From Calothrix sp. 336/3 (lineage in GTDB: Bacteria > Cyanobacteriota > Cyanobacteriia > Cyanobacteriales > Nostocaceae), in contig NZ_CP011382.1 in NCBI RefSeq assembly GCF_000734895.2, forward strand, positions 1,466,700 through 1,530,699: DNA of 64,000 nt, read 5' to 3'. Under the pieces are notes generated by a model. It worked only from the letters and a program-made list of their open reading frames with translations. It made no database searches and was not told where the DNA came from. This document shows positions 7,526-16,377 of the stretch, piece after piece (the stretch's first letter is position 1; every line of letters starts with the position of its first letter). Made by a program: the position numbers and the translations under genes.

Positions 7526-9856
7526 TTACTTTTTCAAAAAGACATAAACAAGGGTACCATTAGTTAACAACATAGTGAATAGGGGGGCGACTAGTGGAAC
7601 CCAGCCACCGAAATGTAATATTACAATACACGTTGTTGTCAGTAGGATTATGCAACTACCTAATACAGTAGTCATAATTATCAATCTACGAAACCACCAA
7701 GCAATCAATCCCCCGACTACAGACCACAACCCAATCCAAAGAATTTCCCCACCCATCGACCATACCCATATCAGTGGTCTCTTGTCTAAAACAGCACTGA
7801 GAATTTGACTCACCATCTGTGCGTGAATAACCACACCAGGGATTTGTGCAGAGGAACCCGCACCCCAGGGTGTTGCCCAATAATCACCCATACTAGGGTC
7901 TGTAATGCCAATGAGTATAATTTTATTTTTAATTGCCAGGGGGTTTACCTTGTCAGTCAAGATGTCCTGGAGAGTCACCTGGGGAGCAATCAGTTGGGGA
8001 TTCTCCATTGCTCGGTAGTTGAGCAGAATTTGACTACCTCCTGTATTTACCCCTTGATATCCTCCTGTCCGACTGTGGATAGAGGGGAAAATGATTTGAT
8101 TGAGTTTTAAGTAATTATCCTTGGTGAATTCTACTTTGATACCTTGTTTCGATAAGTATTCAAAGGCTAAACGACTACTGAGACTGTAACTTGCAGTGCA
8201 GCGCGAGTTACTATTATGTGTCATAAATAACAATTGTCGGCGCACAATCCCATCCATATCTTGGACAAAATCACTAAATGCGACGCGGGCAGGGGGAACT
8301 TCTGGAGGTGGTAAAGTACCTGTGGGATCATCTCGGCGATCGGGACGTTTACAGATAGAGATCAAACCTTGGCTTTTTTTTAATTTTTGTATCAGTTGAG
8401 GTTCTTGACTGGGATAATCACGGTAGATATCTAAACCAATGACAGCAGGTTGGTGGGTTTCTAATTTTTGCAGGAGTTGATTGAGGGTTGTATCCGAGAG
8501 GGAACCGAAACGGGGTTCTTTACCTTGGGATTGCACATCTTCAGGAGTTACTGTCACTACTAAAATGCGTTCATCGGGATTTTCGGTGATGCGCGATCGC
8601 AGTAACAAATCAAATACCCCAAAATCTAGGGGAGATAGGAACCCAAAAAATCTCACACCCCCAATTAACAGAGTACTGACGAGACTAGATAACAAAATTA
8701 ACCTAGTTTCTTGATGATTGGGTAGCGATCGCTTTACCTTTGCCTTACCACACCATTCTCTCCAAGTTGATGGATTTTCTGCCGGATTTTGACAAATCAC
8801 TGGTAACCAAGTTGCACAGGGAAATTCCCCTTCTAAACCCTGTAATTTTTCCCGTGCTTCTCGTACCGCAGTATAAAGAGATTCTCCCTTAGCAAAGAGT
8901 GTGAGAAAATGTTTCAAAAATTCCTGTGCAACCCCATCAGGAACAGGTTCCCGCATCACAATTACCTGGGGTAAATGTAAATCTGCTAAATCCTGCGCTA
9001 AACCTAACCCATCACAGGAGTTAAAAACAGCTAATTTCAAACCCCTCGATATGGCTTTTCTCAAACCATATTTTAACTGGTCAATTGTTAAACTATCGGT
9101 AGAATTTATTTGAATACATCCCTTTTCTTGACTCGAACTATGTCCGGCAAAAAATAACATATCCCAATCTGATTGCCATAGCTGCTCATTCAATTCCTGA
9201 GATGTCGGTTCTAATAAAAATGTAATCTCTGCATTGGGTAATTTTGCTAATATTTGTTTATCTTGGGTAAGATTAATCCCCTCACTATTACCAAAGATAC
9301 TCAAAATTTTAACTTTCTTTTTGATATGAGAAATATTCGTTTTTAAAGAACGTGCATATTCCGGTAAACTTAAGGCAATTTCTGCTTGGGGATAGTCAGA
9401 GAGGAACTCCCACAAGCTCCAAGGTAATCGTAATATTTGCGGGTTTTCGGCAGCGATTACCAGACGAATTTCATCCTTAGGAGTTAAATTTGTCCTTAAT
9501 TTCCGGTCTATTCCTAAGAAACTATTTGCACTTAACCACCGATTTAATTCTGTGCCTAATTCTTCGCATATTTCCTGGAATTCGTGATGGGAAATATTTG
9601 TAATCGTATCATCATCCTCATCAATTTCAAATTCGGGATGGGCGCTACGAGTTCTACGCCAAGACAAGTTATTATATAAGGATGTGTATAATCGCTGCCA
9701 ACGTTGATAAAGTGTTGCTAAATTTGGCATCGGTGGTAAACTACCACTAAATTGTATGGGAGTCATCCCATCTTCTTCCCAAAGCTGTGCTGTCACTGTG
9801 GGAAAGCCGTATTGTAATTCTCCTTTACCCAGGTTTAATACTACTAGATGGGACAT
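7526..9856 (-). CDS. CHAT peptidase-like domain fused to a CHASE2 sensor, membrane protein
   Basis: A 776-residue protein. Residues about 180-370 are a CHAT (caspase-like) domain with the expected His in FFAGHSSS (about H239) and Cys in AVFNSCDGLG (about C281). A first membrane segment lies at about 386-405. It is followed by a CHASE2 domain (FDLLLRSR, ERILVVTVTPEDV, VIGLDIYRD, RVAFSDFVQDMDGIVRRQLL, KNKIILIGI), predicted outside the cytoplasm. Three membrane helices occupy about 690-774 and the protein ends there with no kinase or cyclase. CHASE2 normally precedes a C-terminal output domain. Here the N-terminal CHAT domain is probably the cytoplasmic output, so a signal outside could control a protease. 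It follows the DUF1822 gene by 117 bp on the same strand. Confidence 0.88.
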   Translation of the reverse strand: MSHLVVLNLGKGELQYGFPTVTAQLWEEDGMTPIQFSGSLPPMPNLATLYQRWQRLYTSLYNNLSWRRTRSAHPEFEIDEDDDTITNISHHEFQEICEELGTELNRWLSANSFLGIDRKLRTNLTPKDEIRLVIAAENPQILRLPWSLWEFLSDYPQAEIALSLPEYARSLKTNISHIKKKVKILSIFGNSEGINLTQDKQILAKLPNAEITFLLEPTSQELNEQLWQSDWDMLFFAGHSSSQEKGCIQINSTDSLTIDQLKYGLRKAISRGLKLAVFNSCDGLGLAQDLADLHLPQVIVMREPVPDGVAQEFLKHFLTLFAKGESLYTAVREAREKLQGLEGEFPCATWLPVICQNPAENPSTWREWCGKAKVKRSLPNHQETRLILLSSLVSTLLIGGVRFFGFLSPLDFGVFDLLLRSRITENPDERILVVTVTPEDVQSQGKEPRFGSLSDTTLNQLLQKLETHQPAVIGLDIYRDYPSQEPQLIQKLKKSQGLISICKRPDRRDDPTGTLPPPEVPPARVAFSDFVQDMDGIVRRQLLFMTHNSNSRCTASYSLSSRLAFEYLSKQGIKVEFTKDNYLKLNQIIFPSIHSRTGGYQGVNTGGSQILLNYRAMENPQLIAPQVTLQDILTDKVNPLAIKNKIILIGITDPSMGDYWATPWGAGSSAQIPGVVIHAQMVSQILSAVLDKRPLIWVWSMGGEILWIGLWSVVGGLIAWWFRRLIIMTTVLGSCIILLTTTCIVILHFGGWVPLVAPLFTMLLTNGTLVYVFLKK

Positions 9857-9973
9857 TTTATCAGCAAGATGAGGATGACTTTACTTGTTTTTCTCAGGTT
9901 GGTGAGAGTTAGTGTATTCTGATATTTATCTCACAAACAAGAGGTAATAGTCAAAATCTAACGAAATCGCAAA

Positions 9974-11170
9974 TTAAACTACAAAATCCTCTGTCACCAC
10001 AAAACTATCAACCTGAATTTGAACACTAAATTGCGTACCAGGGCGAATCTTGAAGCGTTTAATTTGAATCATATTATCTTGCTCACGGGATTCTACAGAC
10101 TGAATCATTTCCCCTGTGGAAGAGAGTAATTTTAAGCTGAGATGGGATGGTAAAGATAACTCTTGATTAAGGGTACGTAGTTGAATCCGTATACCAATTC
10201 TCCCATCTGTTTCTGTATCTAATCCGAGGATTAAAAATGCTTCCCCCTGGGGCAAATTGAGAGATTTCACCCGTCTGATGGTTGTATCTTCCTGTTCTGT
10301 GGGTTGTCGCAAATTAAAGGCTAAATTTGTATTATTCCCCAGTAAATTTTCCAGAGATTGCCAACTTTCCTCAAAACTATTTTGTAACCACTGACTGAGA
10401 TTTGCCGCAACTTTAGCGGGGGCAAAATTACCTAGGGATGGGTTAACAAATCCTCTTTGACGCATTTGATAAAGATTTGCTCGCCAATTATCATTAGTGA
10501 TGATTCCTGCCCACAGGGACAATGGTAACTCTAAACGGGGTTGGATAATTTCTGGGTTTGCTAATCGTGACAATAAATTTTCCGCTTGGGTTGCGGTGAC
10601 GGGGGAAAAATTAGCAACGGGTACACGGGTGACTTCTGCGGAATTGAGCTGATTGACTACCCACAACACAGTTAAATCGGAAATCATTTCCTGGGCATCA
10701 ATACTGTAGCTTTTATCACTAGAGTTATAACTGCCAGTAGTTTTTAATTGTTGGTGAGTAGTGTATCCCCAAACTCCCATAGATAATTCTTCTGGATTGA
10801 TTTGTACTGCCAAATAATAGTCTCCCACTAGTTCGGGAATATCCACCCATTCCTGGGGTACTCGGAATTCACTGATATCCATGGATTTATCAGGCACGAG
10901 TATGAGGCGTTTTTCACCCCAGGTAATAGCTGTGCCATTGACTACCGACCACAAACTGGGTAGTAATGTTTGATTTAACGATACTCTTGCTGGGGATTGT
11001 TGTTCTGTTTCTAACCAAGGGAGAAAGGTTTGGTAACAAATTTGATTGAGATACTGTTGCCATTGTCCCAGAACTGTGGGTTGGGATTGACTTTGCTGCC
11101 AGGATTGTGTTGCTAAATCTGGGGAGATGGGTAACTCTAGCTGGGTAGGGGTATCAAGTAGAAATGTCAT
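9974..11170 (-). CDS. DUF1822 family protein
   Basis: A 398-residue soluble protein with no signal peptide or membrane segment. It matches the cyanobacterial DUF1822 family as I recognise it: the N-terminal LDTPTQLELPISPDLATQSW, then QWQQYLNQICYQTFLPWL, a central WVVNQLNSAEVTRVPVANFSP, and a C-terminal half with GEAFLILGLDTETDGRIGIRIQLR and FKIRPGTQFSVQIQVD, which look beta-rich. No function is established. Its start codon lies four bases after the sigma-factor stop codon, which indicates translational coupling and a shared role. The combination of a sigma-like factor with DUF1822 suggests that DUF1822 might regulate the sigma factor or link it to the CHAT proteins; that is inference. Confidence 0.85.
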   Translation of the reverse strand: MTFLLDTPTQLELPISPDLATQSWQQSQSQPTVLGQWQQYLNQICYQTFLPWLETEQQSPARVSLNQTLLPSLWSVVNGTAITWGEKRLILVPDKSMDISEFRVPQEWVDIPELVGDYYLAVQINPEELSMGVWGYTTHQQLKTTGSYNSSDKSYSIDAQEMISDLTVLWVVNQLNSAEVTRVPVANFSPVTATQAENLLSRLANPEIIQPRLELPLSLWAGIITNDNWRANLYQMRQRGFVNPSLGNFAPAKVAANLSQWLQNSFEESWQSLENLLGNNTNLAFNLRQPTEQEDTTIRRVKSLNLPQGEAFLILGLDTETDGRIGIRIQLRTLNQELSLPSHLSLKLLSSTGEMIQSVESREQDNMIQIKRFKIRPGTQFSVQIQVDSFVVTEDFVV

Positions 11171-11174
11171 GGGT

Positions 11175-12383
11175 TTATGGAGTTGGGGATGATGTTTGGT
11201 AATGCACCTGCAACCATTCCTCTAGTATGGTGCTGATATACTTAACCACGTCGGAAGTGATGGGAATATGCAAGGTTTCCTGACTCCAACGGGTCAAGAT
11301 AAGTAATAATGATTCCCGTGCTTTGGATAATTTCCGGGAGACTGTGTATTGTTGGATAGCCAATTCCTTGGCAATTTGCTGTTGTGTTAAGCCTTTTTGG
11401 TAATAAAGTTGCAGTAATTGTTGGGCGCTAGTATCGAGTTGAGTAATGGCAGCTTGTAACACTTTGTTAATTTGTGCTTTCTGTGCTTGACGTGTGATTT
11501 CCTCTTCTCGTTCAATTAATTCTGTCAATAGGGGTTGTTGCAAAGCATCCACAAGTTCATCTTGTAATTGTCCTTCCTCCTGTCCTGGTTTGGGGGAATT
11601 GAGGGATGATACTGAGGGATATAAATATTTACGCACTTGAGTGCCGCATTCGATTAACCATTTTTCCAAGGTGGGGGCAGTTACTTCCGCTCCTGGGGAT
11701 GTGAGTTGGAGACGCATACGGTTGTAATTGCTCGCGATCGCCATCCAAGTACTAGGTTCTGGTGCGGGAGTTTGCCGTAGGTTTGGGGATTTGCGTGGTA
11801 AATGGATGGTAGTCAAACAAGTCCAAGCTAGGACATACTGTTCTATAGTTGCGGGATTTAGTCCAGCATTTTCTAGGGATTCTGTCAAGCGTTTGCGGCT
11901 GACTTTCATTAATAAACCCCAGTGATTACAAAAATCAGCTTCGCGGTTTTGGCGTAAATAATCCCGAATAATATTACCAAAAGCTCTGCTTGCATAGGCT
12001 TTGAGGCTGAGATTGACATCGGGATCGCAACTTTTGAGAATTTTCGGTACAGAGGCGATCGCCACTTGAAAAAAATCTGATACCTTATCATGGGAATCTG
12101 GCAAGCGTGGCATTAAATTATGCACAGTCCAATAACAGGATTCTTGCAAATAAGCAGACATATGTCCTAGGGGAATTGCAGGTTGTGGGGATTTTTGCCA
12201 AGATTTGTGCCAATAAACTGCCCAAAAATCTTCCCCAGTTGCTTCCGGATATTGGTTAACACAGACTTTGATACTGCGGTGTAGTCTTGCATCGGTTGTC
12301 CAACCTGCAAAGCGATCATCTGTAAACTGTAAAAAGGTAGAAAAAAGTTCAGTGATATTTTGACGAGGACGCATAATTCCCAA
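11175..12383 (-). CDS. Sigma-70 family-like RNA polymerase sigma factor
   Basis: A 402-residue protein. Residues about 85-150 (FFQVAIASVPKILKSC.. LKAYASRAFGNIIRDYLRQNREADF) resemble the helical core of sigma region 2. The C-terminal part (AQQLLQLYYQKGLTQQQIAKELAIQQYTVSRKLSKARESLL, about 325-365) is a typical region 4 helix-turn-helix. A long divergent middle with a Gln/Glu-rich helix separates them, so it is larger and less canonical than an ECF sigma factor. It probably directs transcription of a small regulon, perhaps including its own operon. It sits 71 bp downstream of the CHAT gene and 4 bp upstream of the DUF1822 gene. No classical anti-sigma factor is visible nearby. Confidence 0.8.
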   Translation of the reverse strand: MGIMRPRQNITELFSTFLQFTDDRFAGWTTDARLHRSIKVCVNQYPEATGEDFWAVYWHKSWQKSPQPAIPLGHMSAYLQESCYWTVHNLMPRLPDSHDKVSDFFQVAIASVPKILKSCDPDVNLSLKAYASRAFGNIIRDYLRQNREADFCNHWGLLMKVSRKRLTESLENAGLNPATIEQYVLAWTCLTTIHLPRKSPNLRQTPAPEPSTWMAIASNYNRMRLQLTSPGAEVTAPTLEKWLIECGTQVRKYLYPSVSSLNSPKPGQEEGQLQDELVDALQQPLLTELIEREEEITRQAQKAQINKVLQAAITQLDTSAQQLLQLYYQKGLTQQQIAKELAIQQYTVSRKLSKARESLLLILTRWSQETLHIPITSDVVKYISTILEEWLQVHYQTSSPTP

Positions 12384-12454
12384 TTAATCTATTTTTGCTA
12401 AATTTCTCAAATGTCTGCCATAGGCTGATACTGTATTAGTTTTGAAGGTTTCCC

Positions 12455-13864
12455 CTACCAAGGATTGCCAATGAGAGTAAATCCTGCCCAATAATAGGGG
12501 TGTGATAACTGACGACTATCAAGATTGACTATTTCCTCTGGGAGAGAATTACTGCCACGAATTGCGGGATTATTTTTTAAGGTGACTCGCTGTTTAATCA
12601 TGGCAACTTGACTTTGCCGTAATGCTTCTGCCTTCAGGGGGTGGGATTTCAATTGGCGGTAAAATTGAGTCATCAAAGCCAGAGTTCCGGCATCATCCAC
12701 AGACCAAATACTGGCGATCGCTGCTTTTGCTCCTGATTGTACAGCTAATCCTGCAAAACCTAACTCCGCTTTTCCATCCAGAGCAGTACGACAAGCACTC
12801 AAAACTAATAGTTGTACCCTCGGCTTCCTATACAATTCTAAACTTTTCAACTGATCCAAACGCACCTGTCTATCCCAAAACTGGATGTAGGATGTATCCA
12901 CCGCACCAGGAGATAATTCTGCATGGGTTGCCAAATGTACAATATCAAAGCGCTGACTTACCCTTTGCTTCTTCAAATTTTCTAAGGTAAATTCCTGATT
13001 TAGCAAAGATTTTCCCTGCCACGGGTTACTAGTAATACTCGATAATTCCACGGGAACCGCAGGTAAGGGTTCCTGCTTCTCAAATTCCGATGCTCCCATC
13101 GCTAACACTTGAGCTTGGGAAATATTTGTATTTTGATAATCGAGTAAATTAAAGGCAGGAATAATTCCCAAACTATATTTTTCAATTAAAAATCTTTTGC
13201 CATCATAGATTGCTGCCAAGGGAACAGTCCGCAATCCTCCCCCTAAACAGAATAGTAAATTGTTAATTTTTTGTGCTTGTAATGCCGATTCTAAGGGTTC
13301 AATAATCCATGTATATAACTGTCTGCCATCACTCAAATATTCCTGAGGTTTTGAATCAGAATTAACAATGTCAGTGCGGAATTTACGTACTACATCTGAT
13401 AAAGCTTCCCTTTTTGCGGCGGTAATGCGCTTATGGATAGGCAGTTTATCAGGTGTGACTAATATTAATTCCAGATGATTCGCTGTTGGTACTGCATATA
13501 TTAGGGCACTTTTTTTACCTGTTTTTTTGGCAATACCCTGAAGAATACGACGAATTCGTGGAACTTCCAAGACTTGATTAGAAGGTAATTTTCCCCGGAC
13601 ATATTCTTCGTATTGCTGCTTCCAACCTAATTCAACGTGTTTGACAGCTGCATTAATATCTTGTTTATCCAGAAACCCCTTCAGAACCTCTGGTTGTAGA
13701 CGGGAAGTGGGGATAGTGTCAGATTTTCCTGGAGGAGAAACAGCTTGGAGTGGTTGCGGGGGAAAATTGAGACTCTCAACACCAACCAGTGACAAACTGA
13801 ATGCGAAGAATAGGGAAAAAGCAAATCCCAAGAAAGCGAATAAGGTTAGCTTGATTTTGTTCAT
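12455..13864 (-). CDS. Secreted or membrane-anchored CHAT domain protein
   Basis: A 469-residue protein. Residues about 5-29 are a strongly hydrophobic signal peptide or anchor, followed by a Pro/Ser-rich linker. Residues about 55-160 are helical. The CHAT domain occupies about 180-469, with the catalytic pair visible as HLATHAEL (H314) and LSACRTAL (C358), plus GFAGLAVQSGAKAAIASIWSVDD and the C-terminal HPYYWAGFTLIGNPW typical of the family. CHAT proteases are related to caspases and separase; several act in defence or programmed death. Export of this one suggests that the substrate lies in the periplasm or outside. First gene of the apparent operon. It has no TPR repeats, which many cyanobacterial CHAT proteins carry. 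Confidence 0.9.
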   Translation of the reverse strand: MNKIKLTLFAFLGFAFSLFFAFSLSLVGVESLNFPPQPLQAVSPPGKSDTIPTSRLQPEVLKGFLDKQDINAAVKHVELGWKQQYEEYVRGKLPSNQVLEVPRIRRILQGIAKKTGKKSALIYAVPTANHLELILVTPDKLPIHKRITAAKREALSDVVRKFRTDIVNSDSKPQEYLSDGRQLYTWIIEPLESALQAQKINNLLFCLGGGLRTVPLAAIYDGKRFLIEKYSLGIIPAFNLLDYQNTNISQAQVLAMGASEFEKQEPLPAVPVELSSITSNPWQGKSLLNQEFTLENLKKQRVSQRFDIVHLATHAELSPGAVDTSYIQFWDRQVRLDQLKSLELYRKPRVQLLVLSACRTALDGKAELGFAGLAVQSGAKAAIASIWSVDDAGTLALMTQFYRQLKSHPLKAEALRQSQVAMIKQRVTLKNNPAIRGSNSLPEEIVNLDSRQLSHPYYWAGFTLIGNPW

Positions 13865-14088
13865 ATATACTTAAGCACACTTTACGCCCTCCTTTCCAGA
13901 TTACAAAAAATATTGTCTTTTCTCACCTCCAACCTGCATAAAAACAGAAAACGTAACGTGTAGTCGCCAACATTTGGGATTTGACGAAAATCGGTTGACA
14001 GAAAACCCGGATTTCTCCGCTTGTTTTGTAAAGAAAGCTCAAAATCTGCTGCTTGGTTGCAAAAATTACCTCTGATTCTCTGCTGATA

Positions 14089-14255
14089 GTTGAATAACTC
14101 AAATAAGTTAACTCAACAATCTTACCTGTGACTTGCATAAACGAAAAAACACCAACGTGTAAGTCAGTAGGAAGTTGAATAACTCAAATAAGTTAACTCA
14201 ACAATCTTATCTGTGACTTGCATAAACGAAAAAATAGCAACGTGTAAGTCAGTAG
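14089..14255 (+). repeat. Tandem 82-bp direct repeat with hairpin, in the leader of the next gene
   Basis: Two copies, 14089-14170 and 14174-14255, differ at only three positions. Each holds a hairpin: GTTGA and TAAC on the left arm pair with GTTA and TCAAC on the right arm, with loop TCAAATAA. Each copy ends in CAACGTGTAAGTCAGTAG. A third degenerate version of the 3' half is visible around 13934-13970. The second copy ends 45 bp before the ATG of the secreted protein gene, so both copies could lie in its 5' leader or promoter. The remaining parts of the gap 13865-14299 show nothing else. Confidence 0.85.
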
Positions 14256-14299
14256 CTCAAATACTCAAAAGTACCAAGAATTTTTCTAGAGATTTAATC

Positions 14300-15151
14300 A
14301 TGATTCGTAGAATTGCATCCTTAGCAACTTTAGCAGTTGTTGCTTCTCCCTTAGTCACAATTGCCAATGCACCCGCTCAAGCTCAAACATTACCCAAAGC
14401 ACCTGTACTATTAGCTCAAAGTGCAGAGATATCCGTTCCTGTAACAGTTAATAATATTTCTGCATTAGAGAGAAAGATTGCAGGTGGTCATAGCGCAAAA
14501 GTTCGGTATACAGTTGCTCCTTTGCAAGGTGGTTTAGCGCTGAAGAAAATCAAAATTACATTGAAAGTTACCCTCAGAGATAATAAAGTACAAACAGGTA
14601 TTTATGAAACTTCTAGTCCCAAATTGAGTGACACAATAGAAGTGAAAGCTCCCGGTGCAGTACTGCGAGCAGACGAAGAAGTGAAAACTGTAGAAGCGAA
14701 GGTAGAAGCAACAGCAACTAGAGCTTTTAATGGATTTGTTCTTGGTAAAGTGAATAATCCTAATCAGTTAGGAAACATTATTCAAACTCCTGGAGACCCA
14801 ACAAAATTTCCCCAGAAAGTAAGTATTGTTAAACTAGATAAGCTGGCAAGAGCAGTTGGTGGTGGTCACAGCATTGATGTTAATTACAGTATTAATAATA
14901 AGCCAAGTAATGTATCCATATCACAAGTACGAGTGAAGGCAACATTTATTTTGGGTGATAACTCTGTGCAAGAAAATACTGATGTCTTTAACAATCCCAA
15001 AGTATCAGATACCGTGAACGTAAAAGCTAGAGGTTCTGTTGGTAAAGATGGTGAAGTGAAAAGATTAGAGATTCAAGTAGCTGCTGATGGTACGCAAACT
15101 TTCCTAGGAAGTAATACTAAAACTGAGTCTGCTGCCGAAGCTGCATCTTAA
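14300..15151 (+). CDS. Secreted protein with two copies of an unnamed beta-rich domain
   Basis: A 283-residue product if translation starts at the ATG at 14300, which places a normal signal peptide (RRIASLATLAVVASPLV..ANAPAQAQ) at the N-terminus; the frame is open further upstream to 14213 but would put about 29 residues before the signal. The mature part contains two similar units of about 100 residues. Unit 1 (about 55-155) has KIAGGHSAKVRYTV, LRDNKVQTGIYE and PKLSDTIEVKAPG. Unit 2 (about 177-275) has AVGGGHSIDVNYSI, LGDNSVQENTDV and PKVSDTVNVKARG. I do not recognise the family. The next gene, 15715-16179, seems to encode a single, more diverged unit. Function unknown; localisation periplasmic or external. 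Confidence 0.8.
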   Translation: MIRRIASLATLAVVASPLVTIANAPAQAQTLPKAPVLLAQSAEISVPVTVNNISALERKIAGGHSAKVRYTVAPLQGGLALKKIKITLKVTLRDNKVQTGIYETSSPKLSDTIEVKAPGAVLRADEEVKTVEAKVEATATRAFNGFVLGKVNNPNQLGNIIQTPGDPTKFPQKVSIVKLDKLARAVGGGHSIDVNYSINNKPSNVSISQVRVKATFILGDNSVQENTDVFNNPKVSDTVNVKARGSVGKDGEVKRLEIQVAADGTQTFLGSNTKTESAAEAAS

Positions 15152-15258
15152 TGCATATTTCTAGAGTTCCGTTACTAGCTGACATCTGCGCGTGGTGTAG
15201 CTAGTTGATACCAAGTTGTGTTTTGTCGTAGTAGTTTCTGAATAACCAGATTGCTTAT

Positions 15259-15428
15259 CCCTCTTTTGTTACTACGAGGAGAGAAAAATACTATCTCTAC
15301 TCTGAAAACTAAACAAAATAATGAATTGTGCGGTCGCGTCTTAATTTTGTCATTTAAATTCCTTTATTGAAAAAAGACGTAAATATAATAATTTCGGATT
15401 ATTCTTTCCCCAAGGTAACAAAAGAGGG
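15259..15428. mobile_element. MITE-like element with 14-bp inverted repeats and 5-bp target duplication
   Basis: The ends are CCCTCTTTTGTTAC (15259-15272) and its exact reverse complement GTAACAAAAGAGGG (15415-15428). The element is flanked on both sides by CTTAT (15254-15258 and 15429-15433), as expected of a 5-bp target-site duplication. The 170-bp element has no ORF, so it would need a transposase in trans. The right-hand CTTAT also forms the outer edge of the next repeat element, so this copy may have inserted at its border. Confidence 0.7.
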
Positions 15429-15431
15429 CTT

Positions 15432-15559
15432 ATACCATTTCACGAAAATAGTGAAACAGATACAAACCCTGAAAGTCTGACTAGATAAGACTTTCTTAAT
15501 TACGAATTACGTTAGCGTTAGCTCTCCCGCAGGGAGCATTACGAATTACGAATTGGTAT
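15432..15559 (-). mobile_element. ATACCAATTC-family short palindromic element, copy 1
   Basis: Terminal inverted repeats are ATACCATTTC (left) and GAATTGGTAT (right). Read on the minus strand it runs ATACCAATTCGTAAT, CTCCCTGCGGGAGAGC (a perfect small hairpin), CTAACGTAATT, then a variable middle and TTTTCGTGAAATGGTAT. The same order is seen at 19840-19976, and the same ends at 42740-42853 and 52088-52259. No ORF. Together with the MITE before it, this accounts for most of the 562-bp gap between the two secreted-protein genes. Confidence 0.7.
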
Positions 15560-15714
15560 TACCTTCCGTCGCAATGAAAGTATAGAGACTACTACCTCTG
15601 ACAGCAAATTAGTATGAAAAATCGGGGTAAGGGTAAAAAATATGTTTCGTCTTTTTCCTGGTGCTTTCCCCATCATCAACCAAAATCTATTTTGTTAAAG
15701 GTTTATTGTTAATT

Positions 15715-16179
15715 ATGCATTCCTTATCTTTGTGGAAAAGAGTTTTTTTAATGGGGGCGGTCGCCGTTTCGGCGGAGCTTAGCTCTATCGCCATAACTCC
15801 CATCACCATAACTCCAGCTTATGCCCAAAATCTATTATTGTCTCAATCACAAATCTTACCGGGTAATGTCGTCCGTCCCGAAATCATCCCAGGAGCACTT
15901 AAAGTCTCTTCTCCCACAGTCATCCCTGAGAATCTGTATAAGGTAAAAGTTATTTACAGAATGAGTGTGAGAACTAATACCCGACTCAGAAAAGTGATTA
16001 TTGTCGCCAATTTTCAATTCCCTAATGGTCAAACTCACAAAGTCACACGGGAACTTACCAATAACCCAGGAGCGCAGGGAATTACCGACATAATTCTACC
16101 AGGAGTCAGGGCTGAAGCGGGTATTATTCCACGGGTATCTGTTACGGCAGATGGGGAACTCGTCCGCCTCGGAAGATGA
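15715..16179 (+). CDS. Small secreted protein, probably same domain family as 14300-15151
   Basis: The ATG at 15715 (154 residues) is preferred because it puts a signal peptide (SLWKRVFLMGAVAVSAELSS..TPAYAQ) at the N-terminus; the frame is open to a GTG at 15661. The mature part has KVKVIYRMSVRTNTRLRKVIIVANFQFPNGQTH and NPGAQGITDIILPGVRA, which parallels the pattern of the two units in the preceding secreted protein (KVRYTV..LKKIKITLKVTLRDNKVQ and SDTIEVKAPG). The similarity is by eye and modest. Function unknown. The repeats between the two genes may have separated an older tandem pair. Confidence 0.7.
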   Translation: MHSLSLWKRVFLMGAVAVSAELSSIAITPITITPAYAQNLLLSQSQILPGNVVRPEIIPGALKVSSPTVIPENLYKVKVIYRMSVRTNTRLRKVIIVANFQFPNGQTHKVTRELTNNPGAQGITDIILPGVRAEAGIIPRVSVTADGELVRLGR

Positions 16180-16315
16180 TAGACTGCTGACAGGAGTGGG
16201 GTAAAGGGTAAGAAAATACTGCTTTTCATAGAAATATTTGGCGATCGCCAAAAACTAACTTTTAATCCATTGCACCCCAAATCACTCATTACTCCCATAC
16301 AGACTTGATATATCC

Positions 16316-16377
16316 CGTCTCTACTAATTACTCATCACTCATTACTCATTACTCATTACTTATTACTCACTCATCAA
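16316..16377. repeat. Heptameric short tandem repeats (ACTCATT type)
   Basis: Imperfect runs of ACTCATT and ACTTATT just downstream of the HEAT-repeat gene. Heptanucleotide short tandem repeats of this kind are common between genes in heterocyst-forming cyanobacteria. Confidence 0.8.
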
